Source: Cryobacterium sp. PAMC25264 (lineage in GTDB: Bacteria > Actinomycetota > Actinomycetes > Actinomycetales > Microbacteriaceae). Taken from it: 64,000 nt of DNA. The notes below the pieces were generated by a model. That model saw nothing but the letters and a program-made list of their open reading frames with translations, was not told the origin of the DNA and made no database searches. Both the position numbers and the translations under genes were made by a program. The stretch spans positions 3,410,001-3,474,000 of the forward strand of contig NZ_CP080383.1 in the NCBI RefSeq assembly GCF_019443325.1, given 5' to 3'. Positions 55,745 through 64,000 of the stretch are shown in pieces; positions within the stretch are counted from its first letter, which is position 1, and the number at the start of each line of letters is the position of its first letter.

Positions 55745-57559
55745 CTAGGAGACTGCTGATTTAGATGGCTGCGGTGGGCCCGGCGAGTCGGGGGCCCGTT
55801 TTTTGAGTCGGGTGTGGTCGTGTTTGGGCTGCTTGCGGGATCGATTCGGTGTCGCGAGTCTGGCCAGTAGAAGGTGGTCGTCGGGGTCGGTGTGAGGGCT
55901 GGGGTGTCTGCCCTGCCTGGGGTCTTCAGCCAAGTGCCCAAACCCCGTTCTGGCTGGTGAGGCCAAGGCTCAGGAGTCGTTTCAGGTTGATCGCGGCGGC
56001 GCGGTTGTTCCACCAGGCGTGGTTCTTCACGACGCCGCGGTAAGGGACTCGTCTCGCGCCGCGAGTCATCCATGCGATCGAGCGTTCAACCATCGGCCGG
56101 TGCTGCCGGTAGACGGCTTGAAAGTCAGGGTCCAGCGCGCGTGCGCGGTGCTCGCGTTGGATCTGCTGCTGCGGATGCAAAACCATTTTGCGACCGTCGA
56201 CGGCGCTCGTGCACTGGGCTCGGAGCGGGCAGCTCGCGCAAACGGCGCCAAATGTGACATTACGTTTCACGGTGATCGGTCGGGTGTTCCCCGCAGGACA
56301 CGTCACCGTGCGCTTAGCTTCGTCGATGCTGAAGTCATCGATTGTGAATCCGCCCGGAACCGCCCGACTCAACGGCATCGGTTTGATGATCGGAACATGC
56401 CCGGCCGCGGTGACCTCGGCGAGGAGGTCCCCGCTGCCGTAGGCAGAATCACCGAGGACCTCGACCGTGTCCGAGCCGATGCTCGTGTCAGCGGCCACCA
56501 GGGCCGCGCCGCGGGCCGCGTCACTGTTCTTGGGCCCGGACGCTTTCGTCAACACGGCCGCGGTCACCAGACCCGTATCGGGCTCGATCGCGATGTGGGC
56601 TTTGAAACCGTCTTGCTTCTTCTCCCGGCTCTTGTGCGCGTGGCGGGCGTCCGGGTCAACGGTCGAGATCACCCGGTCCGGCGCGACCTTCCGCGCGATC
56701 CGCCACCGCCCATCCGAGCCATCGGACCCCTCAGCCGGCTCGACGTCCTGGCCCGCGACGAGGGCGAGCAACGCGACCGTCTCCTGCTGCGAGTCGGTCA
56801 ATGACGTCGTGTCGATTGCCGCAAGCAACGCCAGGGCGTCGGTCACGAGGCGGGAAACGAGTTCGTCCCTGGCCGCCTTGTCGTCCCAGGCGATGTCGGG
56901 CTTGCCGGGCTTCTCGTAGTCATGGCCGGGCAGGCCGGCCACGATCATGTCGGCGCCGGGGATCTCCCGACCGACCCGGCGGATCTGCGCGACCAACTGC
57001 GTCACCGTGTCCTGGCGGGCGACCGCGTCATCCAAAATCGTGGAGTCCAACGCCCGCCGCTTCCGACCCGACAACGCCCCAGAACCGGCAATAACCTCGG
57101 CGACGGCGTCGAAAATTCGGTGCGGGCGGGTGCTTGCCGCGAGGCGGCGTCGCCAATACGTCAACACCGTCGGGTGGAACGATGTTTCCGTCAACCCGAA
57201 CCCGCAGGCCGCTTTCCACCGCAGATCAAACGTGACGGCTTCCGCGGTTTCCCGGTCCGATAACGAGTGCAGGGTCTGCAGCACCATCACCGATGCGATC
57301 ACGTCCGCGGGCGTCGAGGGCCGGCCACGACCCGACGGAAACAGGTCCGCGAACGCGTCATCCGGGAACAACTCGTGCCGGTGCTCAGCGAGAAAAGCGA
57401 ACACCGACCCCGCCGGCAACATGTGCCCAGCGAACACACCGACATCCAACAACTGACGCTGACCATCATCACGACCCTGCATGAATCAAGTCTTAAACAC
57501 CTCCGCCGAAACCAACAAAGGCGCGCCTTAAACGCCCCGATAAATCAGCAGTCTCCTAG
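55745..57559 (-). mobile_element. IS1182-type insertion sequence
   Basis: Terminal inverted repeats CTAGGAGACTGCTGATTTA (55745-55763) and TAAATCAGCAGTCTCCTAG (57541-57559) are perfect over 19 nt. Because CTAG is a palindrome, it could be the target site at both ends. It carries a single full-length transposase. The left 160 nt (55764-55925) contains no gene. Confidence 0.9.
55926..57482 (-). CDS. IS1182-family transposase
   Basis: 518 residues, full length. The N-terminal DUF772 region (GRGRPSTPADVIASVMVLQTLHSLSDRETAEAV) precedes a DDE core: ALDSTILDDAV, KAHIAIEPDTGLVTAAVLTK, VLGDSAYGSGDLLAEV, and a C-terminal acidic part with MVERSIAWMTRGARR. A cysteine cluster (CASCPLRAQCTS) sits before the end, as usual in this family. 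ATG 57482. No frameshift, so it may be active. Confidence 0.92.
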   Translation of the reverse strand: MQGRDDGQRQLLDVGVFAGHMLPAGSVFAFLAEHRHELFPDDAFADLFPSGRGRPSTPADVIASVMVLQTLHSLSDRETAEAVTFDLRWKAACGFGLTETSFHPTVLTYWRRRLAASTRPHRIFDAVAEVIAGSGALSGRKRRALDSTILDDAVARQDTVTQLVAQIRRVGREIPGADMIVAGLPGHDYEKPGKPDIAWDDKAARDELVSRLVTDALALLAAIDTTSLTDSQQETVALLALVAGQDVEPAEGSDGSDGRWRIARKVAPDRVISTVDPDARHAHKSREKKQDGFKAHIAIEPDTGLVTAAVLTKASGPKNSDAARGAALVAADTSIGSDTVEVLGDSAYGSGDLLAEVTAAGHVPIIKPMPLSRAVPGGFTIDDFSIDEAKRTVTCPAGNTRPITVKRNVTFGAVCASCPLRAQCTSAVDGRKMVLHPQQQIQREHRARALDPDFQAVYRQHRPMVERSIAWMTRGARRVPYRGVVKNHAWWNNRAAAINLKRLLSLGLTSQNGVWALG

Positions 57560-58865
57560 CGCTCGATGGGGGCGTGACGCGCAGGCCCTCCATGAAACGG
57601 AGGACGTTCTCGTCCACGATGATGTCACTGGGACGCAGAGGCCGGGTGAGGTAGAGCCCGTTCAGGCTGGTGAGCCGGCTCAGGGCCACGTAGGTCTGCC
57701 CCGGGCTGAACACCCGCGTGCCCAGGTCCACGATTGCCCGCTCGTAGGTGGCGCCCTGGGACTTGTGAATGGTGACCGCCCAGGCCAGCCGAAGCGGGAA
57801 CTGGGTGAACTCGGCCACGACATCCTTGCTGAGTTTTTTCGTGGCCGCGTTGTAGGTGTATTTGAACTTCTCCCACACCGTGGGCTCCACCTCGTGGGTG
57901 GTGCCGTCGATGTCCACGTAGACGGTGGAATCGACCCGTGTCACGGTGCCGATGGTGCCGTTCACCCAACGCGGACCGCCGTCCAGCGGGTTGTCGTTAC
58001 GCAGGAACATCACCTGGGCGCCCACCTTGAGCTCGAGGACCTCGTCGGCCGGGTAGGTACGCCCGCCGAAGTCGCCGGTCACCTCGGCCTTGGCCGAGAG
58101 CGACTTGCCGGAGAGTCGTTTGAGCGCGGCCGCGTTGATGCGGTTCACCGCATCGTTGCGGGTCGCCAGCGTGATGACGCCCTCGGACGGCGGCGTGCGG
58201 GCCCCCGCGCCGTTGAGCGCGCCGCCGATCTCAGGGGTCACCTGGCCGTATCGCACGGCATTGAGCATGGTCTTGAATCCGGCGTCGTGCTGGCGGTGGA
58301 TCTCGGTGAGCTCGAAGATCTTCAACTCGGCGCTCTGCCACACCTTCGCGTCGAAGAACCACATCGAACGGTAGGTGTCGGCGAAGTAGGCGCGCTCCTC
58401 CGGGTCGCCCGGCACCGGCGCCAGCTGGTACGGGTCACCGAAGAGCACGATCTGCACGCCGCCGAAGGTGTCGTGCGGGCGCTGTCTTGCCTGCCGCAGG
58501 CTGCGGTCGATGGCGTCCATCAGGTCGGCGTTGACCATGGAGACCTCGTCGATCACCACGGTGTCGATGGTGTTGAGGAGCTTCCGCAGCTGGTCGTTCT
58601 GGTCGATGGCGTGGTCGGCGATCACACCGATCGGCAACCGGAACAGCGAGTGCAGGGTCTGACCGCCCACGTTGAGCGCGGCGACACCGGTGGGCGCCGC
58701 GATGACGATCTGCTTGCTGGTGTTCCAGGAGAGGTGGTTGAGCAGCGTCGACTTACCGGTTCCGGCGCGGCCGGTGACGAAGACGTTCTGTTTTGTGCCC
58801 TCGATGGCAGCGAATACCTCGGCCTGTTCGCGTGAAAGCGGAATCTCGTTCGGAAGCGCGGTCAC
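57528..58865 (-). CDS. PIF1/RecD-like helicase with C-terminus replaced by IS sequence
   Basis: 445 residues from GTG 58865. Walker A TGRAGTGKSTLLNHL, Walker B VVIDEVSMV, QLAPVPGD, and the UvrD_C_2 motif AVTIHKSQGATYERA with YVALSRLTSL. These are superfamily 1B helicase motifs. The last eight residues (RLLIYRGV) come from the IS; with the IS removed the frame runs on through GTPLPLREL to TGA at 55714. The core motifs are intact, so activity is probably retained. Confidence 0.9.
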   Translation of the reverse strand: MTALPNEIPLSREQAEVFAAIEGTKQNVFVTGRAGTGKSTLLNHLSWNTSKQIVIAAPTGVAALNVGGQTLHSLFRLPIGVIADHAIDQNDQLRKLLNTIDTVVIDEVSMVNADLMDAIDRSLRQARQRPHDTFGGVQIVLFGDPYQLAPVPGDPEERAYFADTYRSMWFFDAKVWQSAELKIFELTEIHRQHDAGFKTMLNAVRYGQVTPEIGGALNGAGARTPPSEGVITLATRNDAVNRINAAALKRLSGKSLSAKAEVTGDFGGRTYPADEVLELKVGAQVMFLRNDNPLDGGPRWVNGTIGTVTRVDSTVYVDIDGTTHEVEPTVWEKFKYTYNAATKKLSKDVVAEFTQFPLRLAWAVTIHKSQGATYERAIVDLGTRVFSPGQTYVALSRLTSLNGLYLTRPLRPSDIIVDENVLRFMEGLRVTPPSSARRLLIYRGV

Positions 58866-59000
58866 GGGGTACTTTCGGTGGGATGGGGAGGCGGTGCGAG
58901 GGATGGCTCGAGGGCGGTCGATGAGCACTTCCACTGTAACCGCCCGGCCGCGGCCGCCCCACTCCCCGCCCGGCCAGTGGATAACTTCGGTTGCCGCCGC

Positions 59001-59798
59001 TCATTGCACCAGCAACTGCACCGGGAAGTCGTACTGTTCGCTGCCGTCCTTCAGGCTGTTGTCGAAGCCGACCAGGTCGTAGAACCCGGCGGAGAGTCCG
59101 GCCGGAATATCCAGCGTGGCGCTGAAGTCCGACTCCTGGGTCCCGTCCGCCGCCATCACGTCCTGGGTGAGCACCGCGGCACCGGACGCGTCGCGCAGCT
59201 CCAGGGTGAACTGTGCCTCCGGCACCAGGGCCCGGCCCACCACGGTCAGCGTGCCGCCCGGAGCGACGGTGTCGCCGCATCCGGGTGAGGTGATGATGAT
59301 CGGCGGGCGCTCCGCGGTGAGGGTGAGCGGACGCTCGACGATGTTTTCAGCGCTGCCATCGGCGGCGCTCTGCGTATAGGCCCGCAGCGTGACGTCCTGC
59401 TCCGCATCCGGAGGCTCGAACGCCAGGTCGGTCTGCCAGGTGGCGGAGGAGCCGGAACCCGGCGTGGCGGTGATGTGCCGCACACAGAGGGGCTGACCGT
59501 CGGCATCCAGCAGGTCGACCACGAGCTTCGAGTCGGCGGTGCTCGCAGTGCCCTTGATCGTGACGGGAACGGTCACCGGGGCGTCGGCCATGGGGCTGTC
59601 CAGGGTGATGGTCGCTGCCGGTGCGGGCGTGCCGGCGGCCGTCGTGGACGGCGTCGATGTGGCGGATGCGCTCCCCGACGATTCCGGTCGGGGGCCGGGC
59701 GCACAGGCGGCCAGCACACAAACCAGCAGGGCGGCCACGGCGAGAACCCGCCGCTTCCGCCCGGCTCGCGGGGCCGATCGAGCGCTGCGCAGAACCAT
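59001..59798 (-). CDS. Gmad2-type immunoglobulin-like lipoprotein
   Basis: 265 residues. Signal with lipobox VCVLAACAPG (Cys near residue 27), a Ser/Thr linker, then two immunoglobulin-like domains of Gmad2 type (ITLDSPMADAPVTVPVTIKG, IITSPGCGDTVAPGGTLTVVG). GAGG lies nine nt before ATG 59798. Surface-attached; Gmad2 domains are found in sporulation and germination proteins, but no such partners are present here. Confidence 0.82.
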   Translation of the reverse strand: MVLRSARSAPRAGRKRRVLAVAALLVCVLAACAPGPRPESSGSASATSTPSTTAAGTPAPAATITLDSPMADAPVTVPVTIKGTASTADSKLVVDLLDADGQPLCVRHITATPGSGSSATWQTDLAFEPPDAEQDVTLRAYTQSAADGSAENIVERPLTLTAERPPIIITSPGCGDTVAPGGTLTVVGRALVPEAQFTLELRDASGAAVLTQDVMAADGTQESDFSATLDIPAGLSAGFYDLVGFDNSLKDGSEQYDFPVQLLVQ

Positions 59799-59917
59799 TT
59801 TCCACTCCTCTCGATGAGGGGAGCATAGCCTGGCCGTCCGCCGCCGGGCAGCCCGAGTCGAACGCCGCCACGGCCGGTGTGAGCCCATGCCGCGAAGCCT
59901 CCCCGTAGGATATGGAG

Positions 59918-60988
59918 GTGAGCTATGGGGTCGGGAACGCGGTACCACGGGGGCGCTATCTGCGTGCCGTGATCGCCGTCTGCCTGGTTGTAGTGCTTCT
60001 CGCCGCCGCCCTGGTCGCCACCATCGGTTCGCTCAACCGCGATCTGTACAGCGCCGGCGGGTTTGTGCGCCAGTACCTCTCCGCCCTGGCCGCGCACGAC
60101 ACCGACGCTGCCCTGGCCCTGCCGGGCACCGAACCCACGGATGCCGAACTCGAGGCCGCCGGCCTGCCCCAGGACCTGCCGCGCACGTTGCTGCGGCCCT
60201 CGGTGCTCGGGTCGATCACCGACATCGAACTGGTCAGCGACAAGCCCAGCGCCGCCGCAACCGGCGAGGCCCAGAAGAGCCAGCACACCGTCGTGTACGA
60301 CTTCACCCTCGACGGCGCCACGACGTCGATGGAGTTCACGGTCAAGCGCCTCGGCACCGTCGCGGGCCTCTTCACCACCTGGGGATTCGCCACCAGCCCG
60401 CTGGCGGTGCTGCAGGTGACCGTGCTGCACGATGCCGGGTTCACGGTGAACGGCCTCACCCTCGACACCCGGGCGCACGCCGCCGCCGCCGCGCCGGCCA
60501 CCTTCTCCAACCAGGGCGCCTACCTGGCCTTCGCCCCCACCGTCTACGACGTCTCCCACGATTCGTCGCTGCTGACGGCTCCCGTGCAGAGTGTGCCCGT
60601 CGTCACGTCCGGCGCCACCGACATCACGGTGGATGCGATGCCGAACGACACCTTCACCGAGCAGGTGCAGACCAAGCTCAACGAATACCTCGACGAGTGC
60701 GCCACCCAGCAGGTGCTGCAGCCGTCCAGCTGCCCCTTCGGGATCGAGATCGATGACAGGGTCACCTCGGCCCCGGTCTGGTCGATCGCCGAATACCCCG
60801 AGGTGGCCCTCACCGGCGGCGACAGCTCGTTCGACATGCCGGACACCATCGGCCAGGCCCATATCGTGGTCGACGTGCAGTCCCTCTATGACGGCGACCG
60901 CACCACCCGTGACGAGGACGTGCCGTTCTCCCTGGGTATCAGCGTCACGATCCAGCCGGACGGCGCCCTGGCCATTCAGCTGCGCTGA
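59918..60988 (+). CDS. Membrane-anchored protein of unknown function
   Basis: 356 residues from GTG 59918, or 358 from ATG 59912. A single N-terminal helix (LRAVIAVCLVVVLLAAALVA) anchors a large outer domain of mainly beta sequence (VVYDFTLDGATTSMEFTVKR, VLQVTVLHDAGFTVNGLTLD). TAGGAT at 59906-59911 sits six nt before the GTG, so that start would give a leaderless mRNA. Actinobacterial conserved protein; no known family function. Confidence 0.75.
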   Translation: MSYGVGNAVPRGRYLRAVIAVCLVVVLLAAALVATIGSLNRDLYSAGGFVRQYLSALAAHDTDAALALPGTEPTDAELEAAGLPQDLPRTLLRPSVLGSITDIELVSDKPSAAATGEAQKSQHTVVYDFTLDGATTSMEFTVKRLGTVAGLFTTWGFATSPLAVLQVTVLHDAGFTVNGLTLDTRAHAAAAAPATFSNQGAYLAFAPTVYDVSHDSSLLTAPVQSVPVVTSGATDITVDAMPNDTFTEQVQTKLNEYLDECATQQVLQPSSCPFGIEIDDRVTSAPVWSIAEYPEVALTGGDSSFDMPDTIGQAHIVVDVQSLYDGDRTTRDEDVPFSLGISVTIQPDGALAIQLR

Positions 60989-61032
60989 CCCAGCCGCCGA
61001 TCCAGCCTCGCGTCGGAGATGCGGCCGGCTGA

Positions 61033-63012
61033 TCAGCGGTCGTGCGCAGCCAGCCGGGCCAGGCGGTCGTTGTACTCGTTGAGTTCGGCTTCATTCGTGC
61101 GGTCCGCGTTGCGGTCGCGACGTTTGGTTTCCTTGTCGTCGCTGCGGCCCCACTGGATGGCCACGATGATGGCCAGAGCGATGGTGGGGATCTCGCCCAC
61201 GCTCCAGGCGATGCCACCGCCGGCCTGCTGGTCGGCCAGGGCGCTGATGCCCCAGTCCCGGCCCATGGCGCCGTACCAGTCCGCCAGGAGCAGGCCGGTG
61301 CCGGTCATCAGGGCCAGGCCGAAGAACGCGTGGAAGGCCATGGTGCCCAGCAGCAGCAGCAGCCGGAAGGTGTACGGCAGGCGGTACGGCACCGGGTCGA
61401 TGCCGATCAGCGACTGCACGAACAGGTACCCGGTGATCAGGAAGTGCACGATCATCCACTGGTGGCCGATGTGGTCGGTCGTCGCCCAGCTGAACAGGGA
61501 GGTGTAGTAGAACACCCAGAGCGAGCCGGCGAAGAGCACCGCGGCCACGAGTGGGTTGGAGATGATGCCGGCGAACTTGGAGTGCACGGCCAGCAGGATC
61601 CACTCGCGTGGGCCTCGGCTGCCGTCGCGGCGCATCCGGATGGCGCGGGCCGCGAGAGTGACCGGAGCGCCAGGCACCAGCAGCACCGGCACGAGCATCG
61701 TCAGGGCCATGTGGGCGAGCATGTGCGTGGAGAAGAGGTACTTCTCGTACACGTTGACGCCGCCGTTGGTGATGTAGAACAGGGTGATCAGCCCGGCCAC
61801 CCAGAGGATGGTGCGGTGCAGGGGCCACGTGTCGCCACGCCGACGCAGCCGCACCACACCGGCGAGATAGAAGAAGATGCCGAAGGCGCAGAACAACACC
61901 CAGGCGAGGTCGAAATTCCACTCGGTGAAGTACCGGGCGAACGTGAGCTCGGGCGGCAGCACCTCACCCGTGAGGATCTGTGCGGGCGTGGCCGTGGGGA
62001 TGGCCGTGGTGACCACCTGCGCCACCGGGGTGGCGGTCTTGGCCAGGGCGGCGGCGACCCCGCTGGCCAGGCCCATAAACGCGATCTCGCCCACCACGAG
62101 CCACCAGAACCAGGGGTCGACGGTGCCGGTGACGGTGCGCATCCGGCGGAGTAGGTAGCGGCGCTGCAGAACGCCGAAGCCGCCCAGCACCAGCAGCACG
62201 GCGACCTTGGCCAGCACCAGGACGCCGTAGCCGGTGAGCAGTTTGTCCCAGCTGCCCACGCGCAGTTCGGCGCTGACGTATCCGGACGCCGCAACGACGA
62301 CGAAGCTCACCAGGGCGAGGGTGGAGTAGCGGCCCATGACTTCGCGCAGGCGCACTGGGCTCAGCTGACGCTGCAGCAGGATGACCGTGAGCAGGCCACC
62401 CAGCCAGACGGCGGCGAAGACCAGGTGCAGTCCGAGCGCCGTGATCGCGGCGTCGTGGCCCTCCGCGCCCGCGGAGTGGCCCTGCTGGGCCATCGGCAGC
62501 AACGACAGCAACGCCAGCACCGTGACGAAGACCAGGGCGGTCTGGTTGCGCACGGCGAAGCACAGCACGGTCACGGCCGCGGCGATGAGCGTGGTGGTGA
62601 GCCAAGCCTGTCCAATGGCGATCTGGCTGAAGAATTGGCCCACCGTGGCGCTGAACCTGTCGTCGAGGCTCACGGTGACGTTGGTCACCTGCAGGAAGGT
62701 GAGGAAGCCGGTGAGCGCGGAAGCGATGGTGAGGAACGCGGCCGACGCGGCGGCAAGGTCGATCGCGGTGCCGAACTCCCGTTCCCGCGGGCTCAGGGCG
62801 AAACAGGTGAGCACCAGGGCGCCGATGGTGCCGGCCGCGCCGAGGTTGACCAGGAGCTTGGCCACCGGCAGCCCCCAGCGCACGACGGCGCCTGGGTCGG
62901 CGAGGAGTTGGGCGTCCGCCCCACCGCCGTAGGCGAGTCCCGCCAGAGTCGCCAGAATGGCGACCAGCAGCAGCGCTGCCGGCCCGATGATACGAACGTA
63001 ACGGGGCACCAC
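61033..63012 (-). CDS. CopD/CtaG fusion membrane protein (copper handling / cytochrome oxidase assembly)
   Basis: 659 residues with about sixteen membrane helices. Residues 1-310 match CopD-type copper transport (LHLVFAAVWLGGLLTVILLQ; histidines in the membrane), and residues 340-630 match the CtaG_caa3 domain (YITNGGVNVYEKYLFSTHMLAHM, GHQWMIVHFLITGYLFVQSL). Actinobacterial fusions of this sort are thought to insert copper into cytochrome oxidase. Two GTG starts (63012 and 63009); GGAG precedes the second at good distance. Confidence 0.88.
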   Translation of the reverse strand: MVPRYVRIIGPAALLLVAILATLAGLAYGGGADAQLLADPGAVVRWGLPVAKLLVNLGAAGTIGALVLTCFALSPREREFGTAIDLAAASAAFLTIASALTGFLTFLQVTNVTVSLDDRFSATVGQFFSQIAIGQAWLTTTLIAAAVTVLCFAVRNQTALVFVTVLALLSLLPMAQQGHSAGAEGHDAAITALGLHLVFAAVWLGGLLTVILLQRQLSPVRLREVMGRYSTLALVSFVVVAASGYVSAELRVGSWDKLLTGYGVLVLAKVAVLLVLGGFGVLQRRYLLRRMRTVTGTVDPWFWWLVVGEIAFMGLASGVAAALAKTATPVAQVVTTAIPTATPAQILTGEVLPPELTFARYFTEWNFDLAWVLFCAFGIFFYLAGVVRLRRRGDTWPLHRTILWVAGLITLFYITNGGVNVYEKYLFSTHMLAHMALTMLVPVLLVPGAPVTLAARAIRMRRDGSRGPREWILLAVHSKFAGIISNPLVAAVLFAGSLWVFYYTSLFSWATTDHIGHQWMIVHFLITGYLFVQSLIGIDPVPYRLPYTFRLLLLLGTMAFHAFFGLALMTGTGLLLADWYGAMGRDWGISALADQQAGGGIAWSVGEIPTIALAIIVAIQWGRSDDKETKRRDRNADRTNEAELNEYNDRLARLAAHDR

Positions 63013-63096
63013 TCCAGCTTAACCGGCGGCGGATGCCTATCGGTCCGGCGGCCCGGCCCTGCCAGGGTTCGGGGAGCAGGAACACCAGGGCACAGA

Positions 63097-63128
63097 CAAT
63101 GGGCGCCGACCGAAGTCGACGCCCATTG
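63097..63128 (-). terminator. Terminator of the HU gene
   Basis: CAATGGGCGCCGAC - CGAA - GTCGACGCCCATTG with one G-T-type mismatch in the stem, 20 nt beyond the HU stop codon. The CGAA loop is shared with the terminator at 63687. Confidence 0.8.
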
Positions 63129-63147
63129 GTACTACGAAGCTTGCAAC

Positions 63148-63435
63148 CTACTTGGCGGCAGCCTTGAGCTTGCTGCCAGCGGTCAGCTTGACGCGGTGGC
63201 CGGCAGCAATGGCGATCTCTTCGCCGGTCTGCGGGTTGCGGCCGGTGCGAGCAGCCGTCGCGGTGCGCTCGACGCCGAGCCATCCCGGGATGGTGACCTT
63301 GCCGTCGTTAGCAACGGTGTCGGCGAGGGTTGCAAAGAAAGCGTTCAGAACGCCGTCGACAGCAGCCTGGCTCTGGCCAGAGTCTGCGGCAACCTTGGCA
63401 ACGAGCTCGGTCTTGTTCAGCGACTTGTCAGCCAT
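63148..63435 (-). CDS. hup: HU-family DNA-binding protein
   Basis: 95 residues, the short HU type (no basic C-terminal tail beyond KLKAAAK). ADKSLNKTELVAKVAADSGQ starts the dimer helices, and the DNA-contacting arm carries RTGRNPQTGEEIAIAAGH. It bends and compacts DNA. GAGGAGG lies eight nt before ATG 63435, a very strong ribosome binding site as expected for an abundant protein. Confidence 0.95.
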   Translation of the reverse strand: MADKSLNKTELVAKVAADSGQSQAAVDGVLNAFFATLADTVANDGKVTIPGWLGVERTATAARTGRNPQTGEEIAIAAGHRVKLTAGSKLKAAAK

Positions 63436-63757
63436 TGAGTGTCCTCCTCGGACCTTCGTCTGTAAAAAACAGGTATTCACGTGAAGCGGGCGACGTTGTG
63501 ACAACGCCTCCGTTGGTCGGTTCGACCGCGTTGAATCTAGCATTGATCCGCGGAAATCCGCGGATTTACGGCGTTTCGAGCCGCTTTGCCCGGCTAATTG
63601 ACTGCCTTTGCGCTGTGCGCGAACCGATGTGGGGTCCCGGGCCCCCCGATCAGGGTGGAGGGCCGAGCGGCACGCCCGGGTACGCGACAGGGGATGCCCG
63701 ACCGAAGTCGGGCATCCCCTGTGGTGTGCCTGGATCGCTGACGCGATCAGGAGCTGG
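63436..63757. other. 322-nt spacer between HU and rpsN
   Basis: No gene is supported. It contains a palindrome AAATCCGCGGATTT (63554-63567) with an overlapping extra TCCGCGGA, an extended -10-like TGCTAGATT (minus strand, about 63545-63537) that may serve HU, and the rpsN terminator at 63687-63722. Confidence 0.6.
63687..63722 (-). terminator. Terminator of the rpsN transcript
   Basis: Perfect 16-bp stem ACAGGGGATGCCCGAC / GTCGGGCATCCCCTGT with loop CGAA, 35 nt after the rpsN stop. No U-tract follows. Confidence 0.85.
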
Positions 63758-64000
63758 TTACCAGCTGGACTTGGTGATGCCGGGCAGCTCGCCGCGGTGC
63801 GCCATGTCGCGGAAACGTACGCGCGAGATGCCGAACTTGGAGAGGTGGCCACGGGGACGACCGTCAACCGCGTCGCGGTTGCGCAGGCGAACCGGCGAGG
63901 CGTTGCGGGGCAGCTTCTGGAGGCCCTTGCGAGCCTCTTCGCGGGACTCGTCGGTGCCGGCCGGGTCGACAAGAGCCTTCTTCAGCTCGAGGCGCTTCGC
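63758..64000 (-). CDS. rpsN: 30S ribosomal protein S14, 3' part (zinc-independent type)
   Basis: 81 codons including the stop are visible; the 5' end lies beyond the window. The sequence [20 protein letters not shown] to [20 protein letters not shown] and ending GITKSSW is S14 of the long, cysteine-free class (about 101 residues). Cysteine-free S14 replaces the zinc-ribbon form under zinc limitation in actinobacteria and often lies with rpmB/rpmG, which would be outside the window. TAA at 63758. Confidence 0.93.
   Translation of the reverse strand, partial: AKRLELKKALVDPAGTDESREEARKGLQKLPRNASPVRLRNRDAVDGRPRGHLSKFGISRVRFRDMAHRGELPGITKSSW

Noticed and set aside
57267..58835. Plus-strand frame of 522 codons across the helicase
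   Set aside because: Antisense to the helicase, His/Val/Gly-rich without domain signals.

Overview
The window is high-GC actinobacterial chromosome. The Kdp operon architecture, ribosomal protein S14 plus HU, the CopD/CtaG fusion, the Asp23/AmaP locus, frequent GTG starts and several apparently leaderless genes point to a Microbacteriaceae-like genus such as Cryobacterium. That placement is inference from gene content and style; no rRNA or tRNA gene is visible.

Layout. 0-3.3 kb: a TetR gene running off the left edge, diverging from a short-chain dehydrogenase, then a metallo-beta-lactamase-fold hydrolase and an unknown gene with a frameshift. 3.3-3.7 kb: a gene-free stretch with clustered DnaA boxes. 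3.7-10.3 kb: tandem SRPBCC paralogs with the remnant of a third copy, an XRE-cupin regulator, a MalT-type LuxR regulator (frameshifted) and a small membrane-protein operon. 10.3-17.9 kb: an ArsR-MFS pair carrying in-gene tandem repeats, a NUDIX-DUF4406 pair diverging from a DeoR regulator, an MMPL exporter and small genes. 18-22.9 kb: SRPBCC, Dps, GlgX (frameshifted), a lipoprotein and GNAT. 23-31.2 kb: complete kdpFABC-kdpD-kdpE preceded by an extra 27-residue membrane peptide. 31.2-35.7 kb: decayed material (an MFS/MarR fusion scar and an epimerase tail) among PepE, a hexose-6-phosphate mutarotase, a DtxR-type regulator and an SdpI-like protein. 35.7-39.4 kb: MerR, SulP permease, NhaA. 39.4-42.6 kb: a repeat-rich spacer and one IS3-family element with a second IS3-family element inserted in its right inverted repeat. 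42.7-47.1 kb: an ABC exporter pair divergent from a two-component system. 47.1-49.5 kb: small genes and an ArsB/ACR3-like permease. 49.6-53.4 kb: an ECF sigma factor with a coupled Asp23-like gene, divergent from a five-gene Asp23/AmaP/CsbD envelope-stress operon. 53.4-59 kb: a beta-lactamase-fold lipoprotein lacking its catalytic SxxK, a DUF4232 lipoprotein, and an IS1182-type element inserted in the last codons of a PIF1-like helicase. 59-64 kb: a Gmad2 lipoprotein, a membrane-anchored protein, CopD/CtaG, HU and the zinc-independent type of S14.

Three cross-cutting observations stand out. (1) Six genes, probably seven, are each broken by the apparent loss of exactly one base, nearly always a G or C in a short G/C run. 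This looks more like consensus sequence error than gene decay. (2) A 38-nt intergenic palindrome (17-nt arms, 4-nt loop) occurs three times with conserved geometry. (3) Several genes have a TANNNT hexamer 6-7 nt upstream of the start codon and no Shine-Dalgarno, indicating leaderless transcripts.
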